64,000 nucleotides of DNA from Parascedosporium putredinis (taxonomy: Eukaryota > Ascomycota > Sordariomycetes > Microascales > Microascaceae), in contig CASHTG010000015.1 of NCBI GenBank assembly GCA_949357655.1, positions 3,410,001 through 3,474,000 on the forward strand, read 5' to 3'. Position 1 is the stretch's first letter; every line of letters begins with the position of its first letter. Position numbers and translations under genes: made by a program. Below, piece after piece: positions 10,391-21,721 of this stretch. Under the pieces are notes generated by a model, which was not told where the DNA came from, did no database searches, and worked only from the letters and a program-made list of their open reading frames with translations.

Positions 10391-13300
10391 ACTCTAGGCG
10401 TCACGCCGTGGACCTAGAGCAGTCTGGCACGGGCTCGAGACACGGAATCATGGATCAGGGTTAAGATTGGGAATATAGTGCTCGGTGCTCTATCCCTTGC
10501 GACTTTTGTGTTGCCCCTCACACCCATCAACGATCCCAGGCCCTCATCAGACGGCACCACTGTTTCCCTCCAGTCCAGTCCGTTTTTCCATTTTCTCCGA
10601 TGCGCCTCGCAACTCCATGAATCCACGGAATGGCATTCTCAACTCATCAATAGGTTTCCGAATAGATGGCTATGTGATGAATCCTTGCTGCATGCAAGGA
10701 GGGCCAAGCGACGAGGCAGAGGTCCATTTTCGGTCGGTTGAATCTCCCGTACGCCCCAGCGATGACCGGATCAACCGTGAGCTGGTTCTGCGTCCTCGCG
10801 CACATGCTCTGATTTCCGGCTTGTGTCCTGTCTCAAAAGCCTGCCGCGAAAGCGGGAAACGTCATCCATACCAACCCAACGGCTGTCCGCATATTACCCA
10901 CGTTTCGCCATTTCCCGGGTAGATAAGCCAAAAATCCTTTCTTTTTCCCCCGTTCTCCAAGTCCAAGTCAGCGTTGTTTGCGGTATTTCCTTGCCGGTGC
11001 TCTACACTATAAATCGTATTCGCGAGAAGCGATCGAAACATTTGAAGAACCCTGGCTAGCCCTCCTTCTCGTACACACCCCCTTGCCGCATGGTTGTTAT
11101 TCTTTTTGCGCGCGCGCGGACTACCTAATGGAGACTGAGCGAGTTCGGAGACTTGGCAGCCCAGCTTTCCGTTTTAAATCAAGATGGGGAAAAGGGCGTC
11201 GCGCCTTCGCACACACTGGAATTGTGATTTCTCGGAATTTGTGCGGTGGGCGTGTCTATACGGCCCGAGAACCTATGTAGGCATTTCCCCCTTCCTTTTA
11301 TGCATGGAATGTTCAATCCTTCCTTCCATCCACTTGCACGCAAGCTCTTTCACCCCTAGTCCCGTGGATCTCGGTACCTGCGAAGTGAAGGCCTGCGTGT
11401 AGGAACCCGGCCTGCATGAGGTGCGGCCTTGCGTTGGGAATCACTCTCACCTTGCCGTCATCTCGCTTCCCCGAGGTCTCAACAGGCAGCAGGGAGGGGG
11501 TGCTTTTGCCCCTCTATACCCCGTTATAGCAATTTAGCGTTTGCGCCCAACGCGCCTCGTTGGGCAGTATTCATCTATTGAAGCGTAGCGTCGGGCACCC
11601 ATCGCAATCTGACTAATAATCGCATTCAATAAATGGATCGCAATGGATCTTTCGTCCAAAGGATCCAAAATGATCATCGGCCAGCGAGGAAAGCTCCCAG
11701 GTTTCCAGCCCTGCAAGCGCAGCACATTGGCCCACATTGGCACATATTGGCCAGTTGAGACGTACATGCTAAGAGGAGCTTTGTCACAAACTCAACATTT
11801 CTAAGAGACGCTCTATCTTGTCTTGATGGGGTTAGAAAGGGGAAGCAAAACAAATGAAGAAGAATAGAAAAATCAAAGATGTGCCTTTTGGGTCTAGGGT
11901 CGTTGAAACCCAGGTCACACACGAACCCCAGGTAGCAATATCACAAAGTTAGACGGTTAACAGCCCCATGGGGAAAGGCCCAAACACGGAAGCCGTTGCT
12001 CCTTGTTCGAAGGAGGCAGCGGCAGGACCTCATCTCCCGCAGTTTTTGGGTCTCTGCGCGGCCCCACTCAGATCAGTTGGCCTCAGGGAGCAGCCCGTGA
12101 ATGGTAAACTAACAGCCCGCCGTCGACGGTTTCGCACGACTACGTCAACTTGGGATCGGTTGCAAGGTCAGAGGCAGAGCTGCATATGGAGAGGCGCACA
12201 GACACCGTTGTGACACCAAACAAATCGTTTCCCAGAACGGGCTGGGCCGAGCACCTTTATGCGTGGCAGCGAGTGAGAGCTCCCCCATTTATTTTTGATC
12301 CTCGCATTAATACAAAAGTAGCGTCTGATTCACTCCCTGGCCCTGGACATCATTTCAAGTCTAGACTCGAATCCCAGACTCGCGGGATGTCTGATACTCT
12401 TCCAGATTCTCGGGTTCGTCCCATGTGGGTGAGAGGTTTCGTATTGACCTTGATCTAGTCGCCATATCTATCCTGATATATTTCACCCCGGCTTCTAGAC
12501 TTGCGACTGTCCTACACAAGCGCAAGGGGATGAATTGTGGCGATGGGCGCGGGGGATGAGAATGGAATCCGTCATGATAGTGCGTGCTAACATTGTCGCC
12601 ACCAATGTCCCAGATCAAGAGATAGATGGGGGTCAGATCTATGTAGGTCAGTTGATTCAAATGCATTGCGCATAGGAAGAAAAAGAGGGAGAAATGCAGG
12701 CGAGTCGTTCTCCCCAAAGAGCCCCAAATAGATTCGCACTTGGCATAGAACCAAGTTCCGCCTTTACGGTTTCTAGCTTCTGTGATCAGGTTTTGGGGTT
12801 GGTGGATAACCCCCTTTCAATGTCTACATGTAGACACCCCGATCCGGAAAATGCCCATTCGTATGCAGATATTACGTGTGAACCCCAGACTTGTTCTTTC
12901 ACCCTTATTAGAAGCTCCTAAACACAACGCCGGAAGAGCAAGGCAATGAGGGCATCTAGAGCTATAGGATTTCGCCGCGATCTCGGAGGGCGATGGCGAA
13001 GGAGCCTTTTCTCTACTCTGTTATTAGGATGAAGGAAAGGGAACCTGGAAATGCTCGGTTTTCTAAACTTTACGAGATGGCCCAGGGGGACGCTGCACCA
13101 CGACTCGGGCGCGGTCCATTGACAGTGTACTCTAAGCTCACAGACAGAGGTCGACTTGACGCCCCGAGATATGCCAAAGACTGAAAGCCCTCCTGCACCG
13201 ACCTCTAGACTTCATTTCAACTACTATCTATATGTGGCTTACGACAAAGGTTAGGACGTCGTGACCTATCTACCACCTCAGTCACGTAAACCCCGGGCCG

Positions 13301-14795
13301 CAATCTCCGTGCATTGATCCCGGTTCCGGCCGGGACTAGAGTTGCAATCAGTCAACCCCACGCGGGCTGACTCGGCCTGGACAGTGCAACTTCACATATC
13401 GCTGGTCTATAGCCGGCAGTTCTTTTATTGAAGGGCATCATTGCTGACCAGTCTCTCGTCGTTCAAGCCTCTGAAGCTGGGGCGCTTTTCACGAAACTGT
13501 GGTCGAATTGCGCCTCTTTTGATAGAGGGAGGCACTTCAAGGAGCACCCGGGGCAATGGACGAATAGATTCCGCCCTTATTTCTATCACTACTCCTCCGG
13601 ACCTTCTCTGGCATCTATTGCATTTGTGGTTAACGCGCTGGGCCACTCGGGAATCCGTCGAGCGCTGAAATCCCTTCCTAACCCTAGCCAAAGAGCAGCC
13701 ATAGCTCTTTGTATTCAATATTGACTATGTGGAGGAGGCTAGATCAAATTGGCCCAGCCCGGTTTTCCACGTTCACCAAGAAAGTTCTCTCACCATGGCC
13801 TTCTCCGCTTTTTTCCCGGTCCACATCCTTTGATAATGTTTAGTCTAAATCGGACGTCCGGCTCGTGGACAGGTTCAAGCCTCTCGGCCGGCCGAACTAT
13901 CCGGATCCGATTTACTTACTCTGGGACCCAATGTCTGAAGGAGAGGCTCTATCGTCAAATGTATAGATGCCTCGAATTCTCAAGGTCTGATACAATGGCC
14001 TTACTGATCCATCTTCAAATGACGTCCAGACACTGATCAGGAACTGATTTATAATATTGCCCGAAGAAAATGCAAATTTTTAAACGTCTTCCACAAAGCC
14101 ATGGCATCGCCAGCATTCACCCGTCTCGTATAACAAACAAAGGGATTAATTCATCCATGGACGTATGAAGGGGTGTTGCACGAGTCCGTTCCGACTTCAT
14201 CCGCGAGAGCACGTAAGTAGGAGTCAGACTTGATCGACCCGCCCCATCCTTTGCAGGAGTCCGAGAAGAACGAGGCTGACCCGCCCAGCTGGGAGAAGAA
14301 ACCAAATCGGATTCACCAGCGTCAGAGTGCGCCAGAAAAGTTGGTATTCTTCCAAGGATGGGGCTCCTTCCGGTGGGATCCAGTGTTAACAGTGGAAAGA
14401 ACCCACCTCAGGCCAGCCAGACCAATGCTGGCGACGGAGTGACTAATCCGAAATGAAAACAAACCGGAGCCGTGAAACTTGTAGGCCCAAATTCCAAGCG
14501 GACAGCCCGCGAAGAGAGGTCACCTGAGCGCGCTGGTTTTCAAGACGGGGGCCATGCGTCTTCCGTAATATTCCGACGACAGTCATGCGAAGCAAAGTTG
14601 CGCGCCGCACAGCCAAATCCATGCAGTACCGCCGTGTAGGGCAGAACTTACACTAGAGTAGTCAATACGAACAAACTCCAGTCGCGGGTCGGGGGATGAG
14701 ACCACGCATTGGCTTGGCCATTTTCGGAGTGAATTTTCCCTGTATTTGATTTATTCCTCTTTGCTTGTTCACCGGTGTCACCAGGATTTGCCAAG

Positions 14796-14802
14796 TATAT
14801 AA
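14796..14802 (+). promoter_or_regulatory. Probable TATA box of the alternative oxidase gene
   Basis: TATATAA lies 308 nt upstream of the AOX start codon. It is followed by a C-rich leader with several CACC/CATC words, typical of fungal transcribed leaders. Initiation would be expected around 14830. AOX genes of ascomycetes are strongly inducible when the cytochrome pathway is blocked, which fits a TATA-containing promoter, but no regulator site is identified here. Confidence 0.5.
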
Positions 14803-15109
14803 GTTAGGCTGGGCTTCCGCCAAGGTTGCCCAGCCTTCATACCTCATCGCTATGTAATATCCAAGATATCAAGAACTCCCAACGCCCATCCATCGTGACC
14901 CAACCGTCTTGTCACCACTCTTAAAACCGAGGAACCCCATACCACCTCTTTATACACACCACTTCTTTAGTACACACTTACTTGCCTCACTTCCCCTGGC
15001 CATCTAAGCTTTGAACCCAACTTCTCGCCTCACAGCTACTCTTTATTAATAGAGCAGACGACCAATATCACCGAAGCCTACAGCTCCAAGTAGGAACTTC
15101 TTTGCTTCA

Positions 15110-16361
15110 ATGTTAGCAACCCGAGCTCAAGCTCGCCTGTGCTCTGCTGGGCACGTGGGCCACATCGCCAAATTATTAACCGCGAGCCCCGCCCCTATCG
15201 TACTCGCAGGCCGACCTTTCCTAGGAACAGCTCACAGGTTCCCCCAACAGACGAGAAACTTTGCGCAGTTCGCTATCGTCAAAGATAGGGTCCCCAAGAA
15301 GGACCTGGAGGATGTCCGCGTAACGAAACCAGTTTTTCCCGGTCCCAAGTATACGGATAGGGAACTGCTGGAAGTTGAAGTTGGCCATCGAGAGCCAGAG
15401 ACGCTAGCCGACTCATTGGCTTGGCGGCTGGTCAGAGGTGCGCGCAGAATGGTCGACTTCGTTACCGGCGTTACCAATGAACGACCTCTAACGAGAAATC
15501 AATACGTATGTGATGTTGAAACTTGAGCCAGTCACCCCTTCGGCGAGGCTCTTGCCATGCCCAGAGCTGAACTAACCATGCCTCTTTTTTTTTCACATAG
15601 AATGCCCGAATCCTTTTCTTGGAGAGCATAGCAGCCGTGCCCGGAATGGTCGCCGCTGTCCATCGTCACCTACGCTCACTAAGACGCGGCGCCCGTGACC
15701 AAGGCTGGATCAAGACCTTGCTCGAGGAGGCCACCAACGAGAGGATGCACCTCCTCACCTGGATGAACTTGGCCGAGCCCGGGTGGTTGATGCGGCTGAT
15801 CTTCATCGGCGCCCAGGAGTCTTCTTCAACATTTGCTTCGTCGCCCGCTGGATCTCGCCCACCTTCTTCCACCGTTTCGTCGGCTACATCGAGGAGGAGG
15901 CGATTCACACCTATTCTCGACTTGAGCGGGAGATCCGACTTGGTCAGATCGAAGGCTGGTCGGATCCCAAGTTTCCCATCCCCGATATTGCCGTGGAGTA
16001 CTGGAACATTCCTCCCGAGAGGAGGACCATGCTCTGGCTCACTCGATACATCCGCGCTGATGGTAAGTCCTTTTTTGTTTCCTCTCTTTATGTCCCCACT
16101 TCCCTTCTTTTCCATGGGCCGTTACTAATTCGGTATGTTCGTGCGTCAACAGAAGCCGGCCATCGTGGGGTAAACCATACACTCGCCAACCTGGACCAAC
16201 AGACCGACCCCAATCCATTCGAACCGAGCGCAAGGGACGAGAACCCAAAGATTCCAAACGCCGTTCTCCGTCCTCAGGGCTACGAAAGGTCCGAGGTCAT
16301 CGAGGGCATTGGGGAGCGCGAAAGGACACCAAGTATGCCTCAACCAAGTAACTGCGACTAA
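15110..16361 (+). CDS. AOX1: Mitochondrial alternative oxidase
   Basis: Di-iron ubiquinol oxidase of the inner mitochondrial membrane that passes electrons to oxygen without proton pumping. The first about 60 residues form an Arg-rich, acid-poor presequence ([12 protein letters not shown]...). The iron ligand motifs are all visible: [42 protein letters not shown] and the final [11 protein letters not shown]. Introns at 15506-15600 and 16063-16152 have GTATGT/ACATAG and GTAAGT/CAACAG ends. About 355 residues, the usual fungal length. The C-terminal about 60 residues after VNHTLANL are lineage-specific. One base is missing at the GG of 15816-15817, where GAQ must continue as GVFFNICF; restoring it makes the exon phase exact. 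Fungal AOX is commonly induced by respiratory inhibition and oxidative stress. Confidence 0.96.
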
Positions 16362-19300
16362 CGAGGTTCCTTGGGGGCTAGTTGAAAGCATCCCCGCGTC
16401 GATTGGTGTATGTGGGGTGGGGATGCTCTCAACTACAAGTCGCTTGCCGCGGCCCTTTACTTCAAAGTGCTCCTGTCACCTTTTCCCCATCATCTAATTA
16501 CTATCAGACGGGCAACATCCTGTTATTCAGACACATCCATTTCCTCTATTTTGTTCTCGCATAGGGAACCGGCGTTCACAAGGAGTTGTATACCAACATG
16601 CTTTTCAAATTTTCAAAAGTTCATATAGAGGATCATGGAGCCCCTCGCATACTAGCACACTAGACGGTGGACTCAGATCACCTCTGTTTTATTTCCTTTT
16701 TCTCTTTTAACCCAGGTCCTTTAGTTTTTCTTAGGATTGTCTATATTCTTTTCTTACAACGCGCCTTTCTCCCCTCATTTGTTTCAACAAGGACCCTCTA
16801 TCAGGTCTCGCACCACAGAGTCATTTAGAATAAAGAAAAAGAACTTCAAGAGAGATTTAGATTTAGCATATATACTCAATGTTAGAAGACTCTAGCTTAG
16901 CTTAGCTGTAAGAGCAATCGCCAGCCCTGAAATCGTCTTCGGTGCAAAGAATGTAGAGGTTTCGGTAGACAACTACAACTACCGGAACTAACGAACTTAT
17001 GCCAGTGCTGGTTTCCAACAGCACTGAAAACTAGGTGGAGAGGCCGAGCCACGTGTAATCCTCGGCAGCACGAGTCCCGGAGAGAGCCGGACAGTATCTT
17101 CTATCCCCCGCCTCTTTCAAGAATCCGGCAAGAATGGGGCCCGGGATCTTTAGCTAGTAGTCATTACGAGCAAGCGATTGTGCCTCGTGGGAGAAACAGA
17201 TCATCGGCGAGTTGGGATGACGACCTCTTGTCTATGAATAGACATAACCTCGTCATCTACGTGATAAGCATATACGAAAATGACGACAAGAGAGGAAAAG
17301 TACCACAGCGGCAAGTTTATTTCCGTTCTGCGGCGACGAGAGTGGAAGCGCCGGCACCGAACCTGCCGACTGGGCCAGATAGTGTGGCTTTGCATGTTGC
17401 ATCTTGAAGATTCATCCGTGATGTGGCTCATGTAAGAGCCAACCGGAAACCATTCTGCGGGCCGCCCCATAATACAAGAAAAGAGAATGAACCCACTATT
17501 CTGGACCCCACCGAACATAGTAACTTCGCAGCCCATTTTCGGGTTCTTGACAAAGCCAAAAGCCAAGGTGTTAGGCACATATTAGCGGCGTGTGCGCGCA
17601 AACGGCCTCGGGAGGCTGTGCGGGGAGAGCTGGGGAAGGTGAAACAGACACAGAAAAAGACCTTGTTCCAACTTCCCCGTTGGTCTATATTTAGGTGGCC
17701 TGGCGAGGAGGGGGTTGGCACTGGGGATTGGTGGGAGAGACTTCGCGGTGTGCTTAACATGTGTGAGACGGAGAGGCATGGGTGGGTAATAACTGGATTC
17801 TTTTTCGGTCGTTCCTGGGGTGGTGCGCTGCGCAGTTGCATGGGGACAAGGTGGCTGTGTTGCGTCAAGGTCTGTGATGGGCGGTTGGTAGCATCTAAAA
17901 TATGCGGTCAGGTCAAAACAGTTTTAACGCTTGCTAAAAGTTCAAAGAGCCCTCGAAGGTGCTGGCGGTTGAGCTTTGGTCAGCATTTCTCATCAGCATC
18001 CACATCAATCGCGAGTTTTTTAGTATCCATATGGATGCACCCTTACAGGTCGCAAATGAATAGATCGATGTAGTGAGGATGGTTCAAGTGTGGACATGGA
18101 GGCATTAGCAGTGGTCAAGTACCCGTAGATTGTCGAGCATCGACAGAACATATAGAAGCCTCTCCATGACTGAATCCGTGGCTGAGATTGACCAATTGTG
18201 CGCACTGTGCCCTGCCTGATTTGGAAACAGCCAGCAAGATACAACTCTAAGAAAGCCTGAGGGGGACCAACAAGCGTTGACCGACGTTGCACAGAGTGGA
18301 AGGCCTGGATCATAGGGCTGCTACCGAGATTTCGGAGAATGGCCAAGCAAAGACATCCAGCGAATTTCGGGACCGTGAGAGCAATGGCGCCTTCCCTCTT
18401 CCCTTCGCTCCCCGATCTTCCCGAGACTCTGACAGTCGAGATGCCCGTCTTTGTGGACCCAACAATGAGATTCAATCTCTATTCTGTCCTCTTCCATGTT
18501 GCACCAATTATGCCGTCATCATAATAATAACGCTTTGAATAGAAAGGTAATGGTGATTCGGCACTAGTCGTGGGACAGCCGCTGGACATGCACAGCCTCA
18601 AAGGTTTTCGCGGCTTTACTCAGACGACACACATGGGTTCGAAAAAAAAAGCGAGTGCAAGGCTTTTTTTCCCCTTGTTTTTCTTACACTACTTTCTTTT
18701 TGTGGATTGTTTTTCTTGACAAATATCATCCCGGGGTGTAGTGCATAGAATATAGCCGCGGACCAGTGTCCTCTGAGCAGGGTTCGGTGTTGTCAGGAGA
18801 GGGTGGAGGTCAGCATCCCGACGAAGTAGCAGGTAGAGCCCAAGAGAATAGCCGAAGGTGAAGGGTTCGGAATTGCTCATTCGTCCCTTTTCTTACCGTT
18901 CCAACCGTCGGCCGCGCCATGGGCGGGTTTTGGCGAGACCGCTCTTGCAGGATCTCCGGACAAGCTGACAAAGAGGTCCTGGATGAGTTCTAATACCTGT
19001 GCACATGTAAGATGAAGGAGGTCAAGCTAAGGACCACTCAAACAACTATGGCCTACCACTAGTATTTGAAATGAGCAATAGCTAGCTAGCCTCGGTACCA
19101 CCTTCCGACTTGACGTGCCCGAGACCGGTTGGCCTGATATGCGACCTGATGGCAGGCGACCCAAGATCAGTTCCAAGCCGCCGGTCCGGCTTGCTTCTAG
19201 ACAGTTGGAATACAGGGAGGTGAAGAGAGAGAGAGGCAACGCGTCCAAGTTTGATCTGGCCGCCTTGTGCGACAGGAGATCAAGCTCAAACTTGCCATGA

Positions 19301-19369
19301 ACAACGCAAGCAATTCTAGCCGGCCTTGCGCTGGGGACGGGACTGTAGGAAGTAAACTTGGTCTTCATT

Positions 19370-19372
<3 letters not shown>

Positions 19373-19410
<38 letters not shown>

Positions 19411-19438
19411 ATTTTTATTTTTATTTTTATTTTTATTA
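19373..19438 (+). repeat. (CT)n microsatellite followed by ATTTTT array
   Basis: About 18 CT units at 19373-19408 pass directly into about four units of ATTTTT (to about 19438). This polypyrimidine/T-rich tract lies in gene-free sequence. Confidence 0.9.
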
Positions 19439-19998
19439 CTTTTATTATTTGCCTGCAGTTTTTGACTTGTAGTTCACTCGTTGCTTCGCGGCATTTTGTG
19501 CTCAATCTTCGTCCTTGGTTGCGGTTGCCTGGTTTCGCTGGTTTGACTGCCGTGTTTCAAAATGACTCTAATTTCTCCCTTCTCCCTTCTTCCTTCTCAT
19601 CTTCCCTTCTCGACATTTCTTTCCCTTGTACTTTCTTCTCTCTATCTCCTTGAATGATGTCCTAGTCCGCAAATCAAGTCCCCGTCTTGGTCAAGAATAG
19701 CCCTTGAAAATGTGCCTTTAGGCAAAGGACACTGGCGCTTAGAAATTGACCATTTGTGAGGTGTCGGGGGCGTTTATTAGTGGTCGGTTTCCGAGACTTT
19801 TGTGTGAGGTCACCTAGTATTAATGAATCGCTAGGCTGGCGCGAAGTGTTACTTTTTAAGAACGGTCTCGACCTGACTCTGCTGTCGCATCCTTGGCTGG
19901 CCAGTGGTACCTGACGCTTCCCGTCCTCAGAGGAAAAAAGCCAAGTCCTATTCTCCCCTCCAGTTGGGACCCGTGCTCACGAGCTAGAACATCGCACA

Positions 19999-20090
19999 AT
20001 GGCCTCCCGGCTTCCATTCCCGACTAGGGATCGGGTTGGCCCCTAAAAACGACGATGGTGAGCGTCGTAAATACCGCTCCGGGAGGCCAT
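19999..20090 (+). other. Foldable 92-nt element with two internal hairpins
   Basis: A perfect 12-bp outer stem is formed by ATGGCCTCCCGG (19999-20010) and CCGGGAGGCCAT (20079-20090). It encloses two independent hairpins: CCCGA/TCGGG (20019-20023 with 20031-20035, 7-nt loop) and ACGACG/CGTCGT (20049-20054 with 20063-20068, 8-nt loop). The outline is a three-way junction. It is not a canonical tRNA: there is no 7-bp acceptor stem, T-loop GTTCGA or D-arm in register. Function is unknown; a structured RNA or a foldback DNA remnant are the options. Confidence 0.5.
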
Positions 20091-21051
20091 GGATCATGGA
20101 GGACCGAAGTAGAAACTACAGCAATGAAGGAGAATTGAGTTGAGCAGCTTGCACTGAGCGGCGAGCGATGCCGAAGATTCAATGAGGGAGCTTCTATGTG
20201 TCACCGCCCCTCGAGAGTGGCGCTCTGCCAAATGTGCAGAGCGCTAATCTTTCAACACCCACTTTTATGATGGGCGGACTGATGGCGGTGGGGGTAACCA
20301 AAGACCATTTATTTTTGGACCCAATGGCATTATTGAGTATGAGCTGAGAGGACACTTTCATCTTGGGCAAGACTCAGGACTCGCCTCCCCTGTCCAAGTT
20401 ACACCAGTCCATTGGAACATCAGGGCATCAGGGCCCTGGCGATTAGACGTAGGGCTAGGCTAGGCTGGGCGGGGATGCGAACAAGTTCTCAGTCGCCCTT
20501 GCCCCTCTCCAGGCGGGAGGATGGTTGCTGGCCAAGTCGGTAAAGTGGAGCAGATTTAATAACATTCAGTCGAAGGATCCATTGATCCCTTAGCAGGAGC
20601 CACAAGTAACCATCCAGCCGAGTTTCGCCTGTCCTGGAACAAAGTACTTCCCTAATGATCCCTTGATAAGGCGATCATGGGTGCACAGCCTACCGACGAT
20701 CCATTCACGACATTGGATTGGTTGACATCTCATCACCCTTTCACATTTTGTAGTGGTACGGTTCCACCTCCTTTCGGCTGAGAGGGCGGCACAGTACCGG
20801 TACGTTTGCGAGATCGAATCGAGACCCTGCCTGTCTGAAGTCTGAAAGGTGCGCGAAAGTGTCTGGTGTTCCACCAAATTCCTCGCCTGTAGCCCAAAGT
20901 CAAGGGGATTGGGATGAGATCAATCTTCGCCTTTTCTTGTCAACTTTCTCAATCGTCTTCCCCACCCGACTCTTTCATACTTGATAGGAATCGATCAACG
21001 CCAATATTCTCCAAGTCCAGTCTCTCCACCTCAGATCACCCACCTTTGGAG

Positions 21052-21098
21052 ACACACGCACACACGCGCACATACACGCACACACACAAACACACACC
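21052..21098 (+). repeat. CA-rich imperfect microsatellite
   Basis: An interrupted (CA)n tract of about 47 nt with CG and TA variants, located about 620-670 nt upstream of the CRZ1 start codon in its probable leader or promoter. Confidence 0.85.
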
Positions 21099-21721
21099 GC
21101 ACTCCTTCTCCTTTTGGTTTCTCGCCCAAAAAGCTCGCCCTCTCCCTAAGCGGTCGCTGGAGCGAACCACAAATCCGCTAAGAAGAGAGAACCAGAGCCT
21201 TGAAATTATCGCGCTCACAGGCGGCCAAAAAGCTACCAACCCCGCTTGCCTTCCCCATTTACTTCTCACACACCAAAAAAGAAGAAAAAAAAAAGAAGAA
21301 AAAGAAACAAGAACCCAATTTACCTGCAGCTTTGCCGTGGGCCGCTTGCCATCGCACAGAACAAAGCGAAGAGTGAAGGAGAAGAGAAAATTAGAAGAGG
21401 AAAAAAGGTGTGGGAGTTCTCTGGCCTCGACAACGGGTGGTTTGACCCGCGGCACCTCGTAGGGCCATAATTGATAGTGCGTGCGTGCTGGGTGCTTACC
21501 GCGCGTGTTGGGCCAGCCCTGGCCTTGTCGCAAGACAACGGACGCATACAAGTATCTTGCACAGCCCCCTCTTCCACTCTCACCCCGAAATCCGAGCAAC
21601 ATAGCCACGCTTTTACTCTTCGTGCGCCCATCTTTCCCTCCCCCACCTCTCCCAAGCATTGGGAAGGCAGAGTGCCAAAACGCCTCGACTTCTAAGAACA
21701 GCAACATCGTCTTCCAAAGCT

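Larger units (their letters stand above)
9917..15109. other. Gene-poor intergenic region upstream of AOX
   Basis: About 5.2 kb separates the divergent eIF3j and AOX start codons. Open frames are short, overlap on both strands and match no family I know. The eIF3j side carries a poly-A tract at about 10026-10041 and GGGCT pentamers at 10371-10390. The AOX side carries a TATA element at 14796 followed by a C-rich, purine-poor leader. Base composition is mixed with no obvious C-to-T mutated (RIP-like) transposon remnant. Part may be transcribed as non-coding RNA, but the sequence alone does not show it. Confidence 0.4.
16362..21721. other. Gene-poor region between AOX and CRZ1, including CRZ1 leader
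   Basis: About 5.4 kb without a recognisable gene. An AATAAA at 16829-16834 could serve AOX polyadenylation. Frames such as 17423-18073 (+) and 18020-18475 (-) are open but have no family likeness or intron logic. The region holds a CT microsatellite with an ATTTTT array, a foldable 92-nt element near 20 kb and a CA-rich tract near 21.07 kb, each listed. The last 800 bases before 21722 are C/A-rich and are probably the long 5' leader of CRZ1. Confidence 0.4.

Noticed and set aside
17423..18073. 216-codon plus-strand frame
   Set aside because: No recognisable domain, and mixed Cys/Trp/Arg content suggests chance; antisense frames overlap it.
19999..20090. tRNA gene (anticodon-like loop in one hairpin)
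   Set aside because: The outer stem is 12 bp, no T-arm or D-arm in register, and box A/box B-like sequences are not in the right places.
20805..20835. Possible T-loop (GATTCGA on the minus strand)
   Set aside because: The flanking arms do not pair and no acceptor or anticodon stem can be built around it.
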